From G963422445 sp963422445 (GTDB lineage Bacteria > Pseudomonadota > Alphaproteobacteria > Thalassobaculales > Thalassobaculaceae), in NCBI GenBank assembly GCA_963422445.2, contig OY729512.2:2418001-2482000 (forward strand): a stretch of 64,000 bases of DNA. Direction: 5' to 3'. The notes under the pieces were generated by a model, which saw only the letters and a program-made list of their open reading frames with translations, had not been told where the DNA came from and ran no database searches. Made by a program: the position numbers and the translations under genes. Of this stretch, positions 48,237 through 57,121 are shown one piece after another; within the stretch, counting starts at the first letter, position 1, and every line of letters starts with the position of its first letter.

Positions 48237-49807
48237 GCGCGGTCACCCGCTCCCGTGTCCAGCGATTGCCGTTGCCGGTGACCAAACCGTTGCGGTTCAA
48301 AAGCCCCGCGATCAGATCGTCGCCGGCGATGCGGACCGGCAGGCGGACGGCTTCGATGATGTCGGGCGCGGTGCTGTTGCGCGGCCCGCGCCGCGGCTTC
48401 GGCCGGCGCCGTTCGGTATGGACGCCGCCCGCCTAATGAACGGTCAGCACGATCTCGCTGGTGTCCTGATCGATATCGGCGACCCCCTCGCGTATCACGG
48501 TTCTGACGATGCGTTTCCTGAGCCGGGCATCCGTCGTCGGTGCGGCCCAGAGATCTTTCAGATCGTCGGCCAGGCTGGTGAAGGAGGCGGGCGACAGCTC
48601 CGCGCATGGCGGCGCGCTCGCATCGTGTTCAGCGATCGTCGTCACGATCCCGGCGACGGCGGCGAGTGCGGCGGTCCAGCGCGCCTCCAGCTCGATCGCC
48701 ACCAGGCGGTTGGCTGGATCGGTGGCATCGTAGTGGCGGACGGCGCGGTTCGCCGCACAGCGCGCCGCTTCGAGATCGCGGACCAGCATCTCGCGAGCAT
48801 GATCGCGTCTCTCGGCCTGTCGCGCATCGGCCTCCACGGCCGCCGCGGCCGCCCCCGGCTTCACCACCTGGAGCAGCATCTCCTCGATCGCCTCGTCGAC
48901 CCGCAGTCTGCCGAACGCGATGCAGCGGGGCTCGCCGTTGTCGAGCCATCCCCGGGGACAGCTGTCGCGCGGGATGTTGTGCTTCTGTCCAGTATAGCGA
49001 ACCGTCAGCTTCCGGCCGCAGCGGCGGCAGCGCAGGAGACCCGCACGCAGGGCATCGCCGTGCTTCGGCGCGCCGTGATGACGGCTTGCCGGGACAGTGT
49101 CGCTGACCCTCTTGCGTATCGCCTCCGCGTGGCTTGCGCCGTATCCTCGGCCGCGCCCGTGCCCCATCATAGCCCGGCCTCGCCGGCAACGTCAGATCGT
49201 GCTCGTGGACCCGCAGCCGCGCCGGTCGCGCGCTGCCCAGCTCCTCGACCGTGTCGAAGACCAGTCGGATCGCCTCCTGTACCCTCCGGTCCGGGTGCTT
49301 CTCCAGCCGGTCGCCCGCCTTGACGAAGCCAACCGGCGCGCCGACCACAAGCGCTGGCGCAGCAGGTCGAGTTCGTCCTCGTTGAGGTTACCCTTGAGCC
49401 CGAGCAGGAGGCGCTCGTTGCTCTGGCGCGGTGCGTACACCGTGTCCTGGTCGATCAGCAGCGTGTCGACCACGCGGCACATCTCGACCAGCTGCTGCCA
49501 GTCGCGGCTGGTCCTTGGCAAAGCGCGAGACCGCGCGCGCCGCCACGGCGCCGACCGTGCCAAGACAGATCTCTGCCACCATGCGCTCGAAACCCAGGCA
49601 GGCGACCGCGCCCGCCGCAGACCGGCCCAGGTCCGCGTCGACGACCTCGATCCGTGAGAAGCCGAACGCCTGCAGCCGGCCCGTCATGGCGTATTGCAGG
49701 GTGTCGCTCTCGCGGTTGTGCATGACCTGGTGGGGCGAGGATTGCCGGACATAGAGCATCGCCTTGCGGCGCAGGTGCTGCGGCCCGATCTTCTCAGACA
49801 TCATCAC
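48233..49807 (-). pseudogene. Large serine recombinase relic
   Basis: Leftward pieces in several frames: RRKAMLYVRQSSPHQVMHNR and RLQAFGFSRIEVVDADLGRS (resolvase domain with the catalytic Ser in RQSSP), CRVVDTLLIDQDTVYAPRQS, NERLLLGLKGNLNEDELDLL, EAIRLVFDTVEELGSAR, and the zinc-ribbon domain GLLRCRRCGRKLTVRYTGQK followed by RCIAFGRLRVDEAIEEMLLQ. A coiled coil and the usual terminal block (SEIVLTVHXAGGVHTERRRP) end it. At least four frame changes are needed. The family integrates or excises transposons and phages. Confidence 0.8.
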
Positions 49808-50239
49808 CGCCCGCCCCCGGATCGCGGGGATCGTGCACGTGGTCCAGCATCAGCCGAACCACCAGCCCGGTCGCTTTCCGGCGTGTCCGCCGGAAGGCTG
49901 CTCTCCGCCCGAGCGAACAGATCGAGCTGATCCGATCCGTTCCCGCGCTTGCGATGCGCCCCGTGTCGATCCCGCATGGGTCTCTCCCCGATCCTGGTCA
50001 TCGCAGACCCAGCCTGTGCACGTCGCGGGAGCCTTACCCAGCGCATCCGACACGAGCGATGCCAGAGACGATAGTGTGCGAGATCCACCTGGCCACGCTC
50101 CTCAACGCGCGTCCCCGCGCAGACCACGCGGTCGAACATCCACAGCGGAACTTCCTGCCAGAGGCCCGGTACAGCTCCGTCGAGAGCGCATCGCGCGCGA
50201 GCGATGCCCGCCTTCTCTACGACATTACCGACCCGCACA
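49808..50239. other. 432 bp without a recognisable gene
   Basis: Stop-rich in all frames that could be conserved, and no motif seen. It lies between the recombinase relic and an integrase-type fragment. Confidence 0.4.
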
Positions 50240-50670
50240 AGCCGGCCGGCCCACGGATGCCTTCGATAAAGTACCCTGCGGGTGTCGGGCCTATGGGCGC
50301 TCTCGTGCTCGGTTGTACAACCACAACTGCCCCCATGAGGCGCTTGGCCAACGACCGACCGCGGCGCTCTGGCGCCCCTCCGCCGAGGGCCTGCCCCGAA
50401 CCCCTGGCCAAGACTTGGTACGACGCCTGGCACGCGGTGCGCCGGGTGCGCACCGACGGCTCCATCAAGTGGGGCGGCGCGCGCGTCTTCATCAGCGAGA
50501 CGCTCACCGGCGAGACCGACAGCGGCGACTGGATCCTTCGCGTCGCCGACATCGATCTCGGCATCATCGACCGCCGGACCAGGAAACTCCGTGGCTTCCG
50601 CGCGGCCCGGCCGGGCCGCGCGGAAGCCAAACAAACAATGAACACTGTTACCCATGGAACCGCTCCATAG
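50240..50670 (+). pseudogene. IS481-type transposase, C-terminal fragment
   Basis: In one frame ARLYNHNCPHEALGQRPTAA (the YN--RPHEALG block of rve transposases). In another, TWYDAWHAVRRVRTDGSIKW, GGARVFISETLTGETDSGDW and RVADIDLGIIDRRTRKLRGF, the C-terminal beta domain common in IS481-like proteins. The catalytic core is absent. Confidence 0.65.
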
Positions 50671-50752
50671 TGTTACCTATGCTTCCGGTTGCTCAGACGA
50701 AGCCCCCGGGGCCGAGATCGCGCAAGCCAGGCGAGCGCCGACCCTGGAGGTG

Positions 50753-51103
50753 GTGGCCAAGCCCACCCGGCGCCAGTTCACCGCGAGTACCGGCTACGGA
50801 TCGTCGAGGAGGCCGACCGCTGCACCCGGCGGTGAGGTCGGACGGCTGCTTCGCCGAGAGGGGCTGTACACCTCGCATCTGTCGGCGTGGCGCAAGGTCC
50901 GACGCAACGGTTCGCTGCAGGGCCTGACGCCGAAGAAGCGCGGCGCGAAACCCGCCGAGCCCCCTCAGCGTCAAGGTCCGCCAGCTCGAATCGAAGGTGG
51001 CGCGCCTTGAGAAGGAGTTTGCCACCGCGCACACGATTCTCGAAGTCCAGGGAAAAGTTGCCGGGCTGCCGGGATTCAGCCTCAACGACGGGAAGGACTG
51101 CTG
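50753..51103 (+). pseudogene. IS3-type orfA fragments
   Basis: Pieces in three frames: GEVGRLLRREGLYTSHLSAW and RKVRRNGSLQGLTPKKRGAK (HTH), then VRQLESKVARLEKEFATAHT (coiled coil) and VQGKVAGLPGFSLNDGKD. It is decayed and lies directly upstream of the matching orfB. Confidence 0.68.
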
Positions 51104-51871
51104 ATGGCAGCCACCTCGCTCGCACAGCACGTCGGCACCGCGCCGGCGTGCCGAGCGCTGGGGGTGTCCAGGGCAACGTTCTACCGTCGTCAAAGGCCCG
51201 CTCCCGGGCGCCAGCAGCCCCGAAAGACGCCCGCCCGGACGCTTGCGGAATCGGAACGCGAGCAGGTCCTCGACGTGCTCGCCTCTGCGCGATTCGTCGA
51301 CCGCGCGCCCGCAGAGCTCGTCGCAACGCTGCTCGACGAAGGGCAATACCTGTGCCTGGAGCGCACCATGTATCGCATCCTGGCCACCGAGCAACCGGTG
51401 CGCGAACGGCGCTATCAGCTCACCCATCCGCGCGACACCAAGCCCGAACTCCTCACCACCGCCCCGAAGACCTGGTCGTGGGACATCACCCGCCTGCTCG
51501 GGCCGACATCGTGGACCTGCTTCTACCTCTACGTCCTGCTCGATATCTTCAGCCGCTACGTCATGGGGTGGATGGTCGCCGAGCGCGAGAACTCCTCCCT
51601 CGCCGCCAAGCTCATCGAGCAAACCTGCCTCAACCAAGGCATCGAGCCCCAGCTGCTCACCCTGCATTCGGACCGCGGCGCACCCATGACCAGCAAGTGC
51701 ACCGCGCAACGGCGCGCCGACCGCGGCGTCACCCGCTTGCTCAACCGCCCCCAGATCAGCGACGACAACCCGTTCTCCGAGGCCCGGTTCAAGACCCTGA
51801 AATACCACCCCGGCTTCCCCGAGCGCTTCCCCGATATTGCCGCCGCAATCGAGTCTTGCCGGTCAGTCTGA
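51104..51871 (+). pseudogene. IS3-type orfB, truncated by a stop
   Basis: MAATSLAQHVGTAPACRALG, then KTWSWDITRLLGPTSWTCFY (Asp), LLTLHSDRGAPMTSKCTAQR (Asp) and ISDDNPFSEARFKTLKYHPG (Glu) give a full rve catalytic core. TGA at 51869-51871 ends it early; the same frame continues PCYNTEHRHGGIVMFTP, the usual C-terminal block. The product might keep some activity but lacks the end of the family. Element ends were not found; the right end is near 52105. Confidence 0.8.
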
Positions 51872-52372
51872 CCCTGCTACAACACCGAGCACCGCCATGG
51901 CGGAATCGTGATGTTCACGCCCGCGCCCAGCGCATCCTCGAGCAACGTGAACGTACGCTACGCGCGGCTTGGGCGCAGCACCCGGAACGCTTCGTTCGCG
52001 GAACCCCCAAACCCTCCCCAAAGAAGTCTGGATCAACCCACCGAACGCCGCGACGACACCGCACAATGCTCACTAAATTGTGACCACCGATGTCTCAATG
52101 GCGTTGACACACTCCGTAACGCGAATCCGCCGAGACAGATTCAATATTATCCATTGTGCAACGCCGCCGGAGGGCACAGAACAGTCAACGGATAATTCGC
52201 TGTGTTGACTGTATACATCTGGTCTGGATCGAAGTGCCCGGAACGATCGGTCACAACAATTTGACCCTGTCGTTTCATTCGAGACCTTACCACAGGAAAG
52301 AGATGAAACTCGTCCGCAAACCCACTGTTGGCAGTGACGACGAAAAATTTCGCCGGCACCAGCGTTGAAGCT

Positions 52373-53246
52373 TTACACGGCGCGAGGAGGAGGCCGGAAC
52401 ACGGCCCTGCGATGCCAATCGACATACGCGGGAGACGGGGCCCAGATTTCCTTTTTCGGAAAGGCGATCAGGTCGCCCTGACGGGATACCAAGCTATCGA
52501 CCGACTCGCCCGACAACTGGTCCGATACGATTACGCCATACGACCTGCCAATCGGCTCAAGTCCGATTGCCCCTATGTCGAAGGCCTTGTGATGCAGCGT
52601 GCAAAGCGCAAGGCCGTTTTGCAGTTCATTGGGCCCTTCATGGCAGATTGCCCGGATGTGGGCGGCTTCAAGGCCGAACAGTAGCCCGCCCACCGCAAGA
52701 TGCTGCCCGCAGATTACGCACCGTTCATCATAAGCATTGAGAACCATCTCCCGAAACTTCGGATTCCTCGCTCTCATTGCTGCTGCGTCTGGCATGACCG
52801 GAACGAGGTGCCGGAGGTCCGATTGCAGCCCCACTGCCCACAAAATGTCCTCGTGAAGCGACTAGGAAAAATGGTATTCAGAAGGTACTGGATTCCTGTC
52901 AGCCGCACCATAGGACCGGCGCACAGTAGTTCGTACGTTTGCTCGTTAAATCCGCCCTTGACGCATTGTTCAAGGAGTTTCTTCCTATTCAACGTTCCAT
53001 TTGGAGCCTTTTTAAGGGTCATGTACCCGGTAATCTCCCATAGCCCCGAGTTGTGTAATGCTCCGAAGGGATAATTTGATCGGTGTGTCTTCGTATCTAG
53101 CGGGCTGAAATTCTCAAGGAGCGTCTTCACCGGAGTCTTAAGCTCACTGTAGGATCGGAGACGCGACCCGCCACGAACGAGATCCCCCATAGCATACAGC
53201 AACAGTTGATGAGGTGCCTTGCGTCCGTGAACGGAGTTTTCTCTCA
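52373..53246 (-). pseudogene. Phosphorothioate-type HNH restriction endonuclease, frameshifted and cut by IS
   Basis: The N-terminal part reads NSVHGRKAPHQLLLYAMGDL, RLRSYSELKTPVKTLLENFS, FGALHNSGLWEITGYMTLKK and GGFNEQTYELLCAGPMVRLT. This pattern (GRKAPHQ-LLL, P-F--L---GLWE) is the sulfur-binding domain of ScoMcrA-like proteins. A one-base loss near 52845 separates it from the HNH domain: REMVLNAYDERCVICGQHLA, LEAAHIRAICHEGPNELQNG and LALCTLHHKAFDIGAIGLEP. Such proteins cut DNA carrying phosphorothioate or modified bases. A nested IS block is inserted at the 5' end (53247). A short in-frame piece beyond it (about 56361-56410) may be the lost N-terminus. Confidence 0.78.
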
Positions 53247-53294
53247 GAGCCTGACCTGAAACTAGTGGATAGATCGTTACAAGTATATCCGTTA

Positions 53295-54338
53295 ACCGCT
53301 TATGCACATGGTTCCGGTTCGAAAAATATGCTGTAGGTAAGGGGTTGTGCATTGGTGGCGAGGCGGAAGAGCGAGCGGAAAGCATCGTGGCGGGTTTTGC
53401 GGCGGTTGAAGCAAAAGACGACCTCATCGAGATAGGCTTGCAGATGCTTGCGGCGCAGCCCGTGGTCGACGCCTCGTGCCCATCCTTTGAGGTTGGAGAA
53501 GACTTGGTGGATCCACGGCAGGACGAGGTGAGCGGCGGTCTTCCCGACGACATGGACATTGTGGCGAGCGGCGGGGACCGCAGCGTCGCCGGACCAGCCG
53601 TCGGTTTTCGCGATGGCGTCGGGATCGACGGCGGTTTCGACGAAGTGTCCGAGGTCGGCGGCGCCGTAGGAGGAGATTTCGGCCAGCCGCAGGCGGCCCG
53701 GGATGTTTCCGTCCCCGAGTTCGATGGCGCCGACGATGAGCATCTTGCCGTCGTGGCTGCGTCCTTGCCCTCCGGTGGGAGGATCGTCTTTGGTCCGGAA
53801 TGGACGGCTGGCCTCGTCGATGTCCACCAGGCCCGACAACGGGTTGCGCTCGGGCTCGACCATGCTGGCGCGCAGCTTGTGGGCGAGCAGCCAGGCGCTG
53901 CGATAAGAGCCGATAGCGAGCTGTTTCCGGAGCTGCAGGGCAGAGATGCCGTTGGAGTGGGTCGCCATCAGGTCGGCGGCCCAGAACCAGACGGTGAGCG
54001 GCAGCTTGCTGGCGTGCAGGATCGTCCCGGCCGTCACCGAAGTCTGCCGGCGGCAGCCGGTGCACTCGAAGGTGTGTGCTTTTCTGCGCAGCGCCCATCC
54101 CTTTTCATGGCTGCACGTGGGACAGACGAAGCCGTCCGGCCAGCGCATTTCGATCAGCCAGGCGGCGCAGGCGTCATCGTCCGGGACCATGTGCTGGAAA
54201 GCGAGGAGGCTATCGGGGACCTGTTTCATGTGGTGGCTCCGTCGGCAGGAACGTATCGGGGCATTCTACCCGCTCCCCCGCTCTAACCTCAACATCTGGT
54301 GGCAAACTCTCGCGACCGGAACCATGTGCATAAGCGGT
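53295..54338 (-). mobile_element. IS1595-family element, intact, source of the MITE ends
   Basis: This 1044-bp element has ends ACCGCTTATGCACATGGTTC and their complement. The flanks share TCCGTTA (53288-53294 and 54339-54345), 7 of the expected 8 bases. The terminal repeats are those of the 111-120 bp elements at 15702, 31708, 39011 and 45172. Confidence 0.9.
53300..54229 (-). CDS. IS1595-family transposase
   Basis: This intact 309-residue protein has an N-terminal zinc ribbon (CPTC and CTGC pairs in WPDGFVCPTCSHEKGWALRR and AHTFECTGCRRQTSVTAGTI), then LPLTVWFWAADLMATHSNGI. The ISXO2-type catalytic core has Asp in SGLVDIDEASRPFRTK, Asp in IAKTDGWSGDAAVP, and a His/Asn-type third position in WIHQVFSNLKGWARGV, with the C-terminal block VVFCFNRRKTRHDAFRSLFR. 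Its last codons and stop lie inside the terminal inverted repeat. It is the only intact IS1595 transposase in the window and the likely trans-acting mobiliser of the miniature elements. Confidence 0.92.
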   Translation of the reverse strand: MKQVPDSLLAFQHMVPDDDACAAWLIEMRWPDGFVCPTCSHEKGWALRRKAHTFECTGCRRQTSVTAGTILHASKLPLTVWFWAADLMATHSNGISALQLRKQLAIGSYRSAWLLAHKLRASMVEPERNPLSGLVDIDEASRPFRTKDDPPTGGQGRSHDGKMLIVGAIELGDGNIPGRLRLAEISSYGAADLGHFVETAVDPDAIAKTDGWSGDAAVPAARHNVHVVGKTAAHLVLPWIHQVFSNLKGWARGVDHGLRRKHLQAYLDEVVFCFNRRKTRHDAFRSLFRLATNAQPLTYSIFFEPEPCA

Positions 54339-54384
54339 TCCGTTATTATGTTCTTCTGATTTGTCGGTCACGGAGGTCTGCGAG

Positions 54385-55408
54385 ATGCGCCCTGGTGTTT
54401 CATTCACGCTCACTTCGGGCGACCGGCATCGCCTTGAAACGGTTGTCCCGGACCCGAAGAGCCCGCAGAAGCACGTCTGGCGGGCGCGCATCGTTCTTCT
54501 GAGCGACGACGGGCTCGGCAGGATGGCTATCATGAGAGAGACCGGCAAGGCGAAGAACAGTGTCCGGCGCTGGCAGGACCGCTTCTATGGAAGACGGTGT
54601 GGACGGACTTCTGCGGGACAAGACGCGCCCGCCGGGCAAGACGCCTCTGGTTCCTGAGCAGGTAGCGAAGATCGTAGAGTTGACCCACACCCCGCCGCCT
54701 CACGCGGCGACCCACTGGACGCTACGGGCGATGGCGAAGGCTGTGGGGGGTGCCGCTTCGACGGTATGGGCGGTCTGGCAGGCGCATGGCCTGATGCCGC
54801 ACCGCTGGCGGCCGTTCACGCTTTCGAACGATCCCGCCTGCCTCGAGACGCTGACCGACATCGTCGGCCTCTCCGTTGCGCCGCCGGCTCACGCGGTCGT
54901 GCTGTCGATCGATGACACGTCGCACAGTCAGGCCCGCGACTGCACACAGCCCGGCCTGCCGCTGAAGAAAGGCCGCGGCGCCACCATGACACATGATTAC
55001 AAGCGCAACGGCCCGACGACGCTGTTTGCCGCCCTGACCGTGCTCGACGGCACGGTCATCGGCCAGCACGCCAGTCGGCATCGCCATCAGGAGTTCCTGA
55101 GATTCCTCAACCGCATCGCGCGCACGATACCCGCCGGCGTCCCGGTCCATGCCATCCTCGACAACGACGCTACTCACAAGCACAAGGACGTCCAGGTCTG
55201 GCTCGCACGCCATCCGCGCTGGACCGTCCACGTCACCCCCACCTCGAGCGCGTGGCTGAACGTGCTCGAAGGCGTCTGCCGCTTCGGACGCGAACTCCAG
55301 GATGCAATCCGCCGCGTCATCGACGACCACAACACCACCGAAGCCAAGCCCTTCGTCTGGACCGCCGATCCCGATACCAGCATCACCGCAAGAAAAAGAG
55401 GGTTTTAA
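54385..55408 (+). pseudogene. IS630 family transposase, frameshifted
   Basis: MRPGVSFTLTSGDRHRLETV to IMRETGKAKNSVRRWQDRF is the N-terminal HTH part. One extra base near 54590 shifts into MEDGVDGLLRDKTRPPGKTP, followed by VVLSIDDTSHSQARDCTQPG (Asp), HAILDNDATHKHKDVQVWLA (Asp) and SSAWLNVLEGVCRFGRELQD. The Glu-region helix there is shortened relative to the copy at 23210, which keeps EGVFAKRTRRRLKYGV. It is not functional. Confidence 0.85.
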
Positions 55409-55488
55409 ACGTTGAAATCAATCCACTAGTTGGGTAGTCTCGCATGGTGTATCTTCGTGGGTGAACACTCACGCCATGGGGGCACATC

Positions 55489-56337
55489 ATGCCCTGGAAC
55501 GAGACGACCCGGAAGCAGTATATCCGCAAGACGGAGCGTTACGAAAGCGATTTGACCGATGCCGAATGGGCCTTGCTGGACCCGCTTCTTCCATCGTCGT
55601 GCCGGCTTGATCGTCCCCGTCAGGTGGATCTGCGCGACGTGGTGAACGCAATCGCCTGCATGCTCTGGACAGGGTGCAGTTGGCGGGCATGACCGAAGGA
55701 TTTCCCGGCGTTTACGACGGTTCAGACCTATTTCTATGCGTGGTCCCGTCGGGGGGTCCTGGAGCAGGTTTACGCCCGTTTTGCGACGCTCGGGCGGCTC
55801 CGGTCGGCGCGTAGTGCGGACCGGAGCGCGGCCATCATCGACAGTCGGAGCGTGCCGACGGTCGAAGCGGGCAGCGAGGAATGTGGCGACGATGTCGGCA
55901 AGACGATCAAGGGCCGCGAGCGTCACCTTGCCGTCGACGTCGACGGCAATATGCTTGTCGCCTAGGTCCATCCGGCGCATATCCAGGACCGGGATGATGT
56001 GCGTCCCTTGTTGTTGGCGTTGCAGGCCGGTCAGAACACGGTGCAGACCGTGTTTGCCGACGGCGCCTGTGGCGGCGACAAGCTGGCAAGCGCGCTCAAG
56101 GAAGCGAATTGCTCGATCACTGTGGAGGTCATCGGAAAACCCAGGGACGCCAAGGGGTTCGTCGTCATATCCCGGCACTGGCTGGTCGAACGCACCTTCG
56201 GATGGCTGCGCCGCTGCCGGTGCCTCTCCAGAGACTTCGAGCGATCCATCGCCAGCGCCCTCGCCTGGCTCCTGCTGGCTCTGAGCCGTGTTCTCATGCG
56301 CCGCCTCGGACGCATGAAAGTCACTGTCACTAATTGA
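55489..56337 (+). pseudogene. IS-B transposase, copy 2, with two internal stops
   Basis: MPWNETTRKQYIRKTERYES, EWALLDPLLPSSCRLDRPRQ and WTGCSWRA open an IS5-type transposase. TGA at 55690-55692 and TAG at 55963-55965 interrupt an otherwise single frame through AIIDSRSVPTVEAGSEECGD (Asp), VFADGACGGDKLASALKEAN (Asp) and WLVERTFGWLRRCRCLSRDF (Glu). Apart from the stops it is complete, unlike the deleted copy at 18889. Confidence 0.85.
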
Positions 56338-56473
56338 TATCATTATGATTCAGATACTTACATTCGCAGCTTCTAAGCTGGGTTGGATAATCCTCCAAAC
56401 ATTCCAGCGGTGCACCGCTCCGGAAAAGCATCCCGGTTCGCAGTCCGAAATGCCCGCCTGGCAAGGATGATCG

Positions 56474-57097
56474 CTATCTGGCTGCGCCCGGAGTCGACCT
56501 TTGGTCGAGGTCGGGAGGCGGTAGCGGGAAGGCCGGGATCGGACGACGCCCCGCCCGCATGTCCTGCACCATCCTGTGCAGGACCTCAAGATTGCGATCC
56601 GGCATACCCATCTCGATCAGATGATCGACGGTGTTGGCGAGATAGTCGCGGCCGCGGCCTGCCGAACCGACGCCGCCGGTCACGATCGCTGCCCGCTGTT
56701 CCAGAGAAAGATCCCCGGCATATTGCGGATGCCGCCGGTCGACAACATAGGTTCGTGCTTGCACACGCTTGCCGGCCCGCGGCCAGGAGAGCAGCGTCAC
56801 CGGCAACTGCCAAGGGCGGTAAACGCCGTAAATCATCTCGCGGTCATGCAGATAGGCCATCACAGCGTCGACCCTCCCCGGGGCGATTCGGTAGGCGACG
56901 CCGCGGCAGGAACCACCGTGGTTGAGACCAAGGACCAGACCGGGATTATGCGGTGACCCGCGATAGCGGTGCGACCAGACGCAAAAATCCCGATGATAGC
57001 CATGCAAATGGGTCGCAGCCCGCTCGATAAAATCGAAACCGGGCCATCAGATCAACGAGCCGTACCCGAAAATCCAGACCTCATCTTTTGCCGACAT
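56474..57097 (-). pseudogene. ChaC-type gamma-glutamylcyclotransferase with a nonsense codon
   Basis: From ATG 57097: MSAKDEVWIFGYGSLI, then TGA (57047-57049), then WPGFDFIERAATHLHGYHRD and FCVWSHRYRGSP in the same frame. The YGSL nucleotide-fold start and the following PGF are the ChaC signature; Trp is usual at the stop, so TGG to TGA is likely. The rest is intact: GLVLGLNHGGSCRGVAYRIA, REMIYGVYRPWQLPVTLLS, NTVDHLIEMGMPDRNLEVLH. The family cleaves gamma-glutamyl peptides, in ChaC enzymes glutathione, to 5-oxoproline. Only a stub would be made unless translation restarts downstream. It is divergent from the DUF2125 gene, 24 bp apart. Confidence 0.82.
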
Positions 57098-57121
57098 GCC
57101 AAAACTGTCAAAATGATCACG

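Larger units (their letters stand above)
53264..55421 (+). mobile_element. IS630-family element interrupted by an IS1595-family element
   Basis: Left end GTGGATAGATCG and right end (reverse complement) GTGGATTGATTTC, flanked by TA on both sides (53262-53263 and 55422-55423). Without the insert it is about 1.1 kb. The 3' half of a close relative is in the EamA relic at 23210. Confidence 0.85.
53247..56357 (+). mobile_element. IS5-family element (IS-B copy 2) carrying nested IS630 and IS1595
   Basis: The left end GAGCCTGACCTGAAAC is separated from the rest of the element (resuming GTTGGGTAGTCTCGCATGGT at 55424) by an IS630 insertion at a TA. The right end is GATATCATTATGATTCAGAT. Comparison with the copy at 18889 (GACCTAAAACTGGTTGTGTG) shows that the two parts belong together. 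Flanks CTCA and CTTA are a near match. It sits in the 5' end of the HNH restriction gene. Confidence 0.78.

Noticed and set aside
48217..49323. 368-codon open frame on the plus strand over the recombinase relic
   Set aside because: Recognisable recombinase and zinc-ribbon motifs are on the minus strand; the plus frame is low-complexity Arg/Pro-rich shadow.
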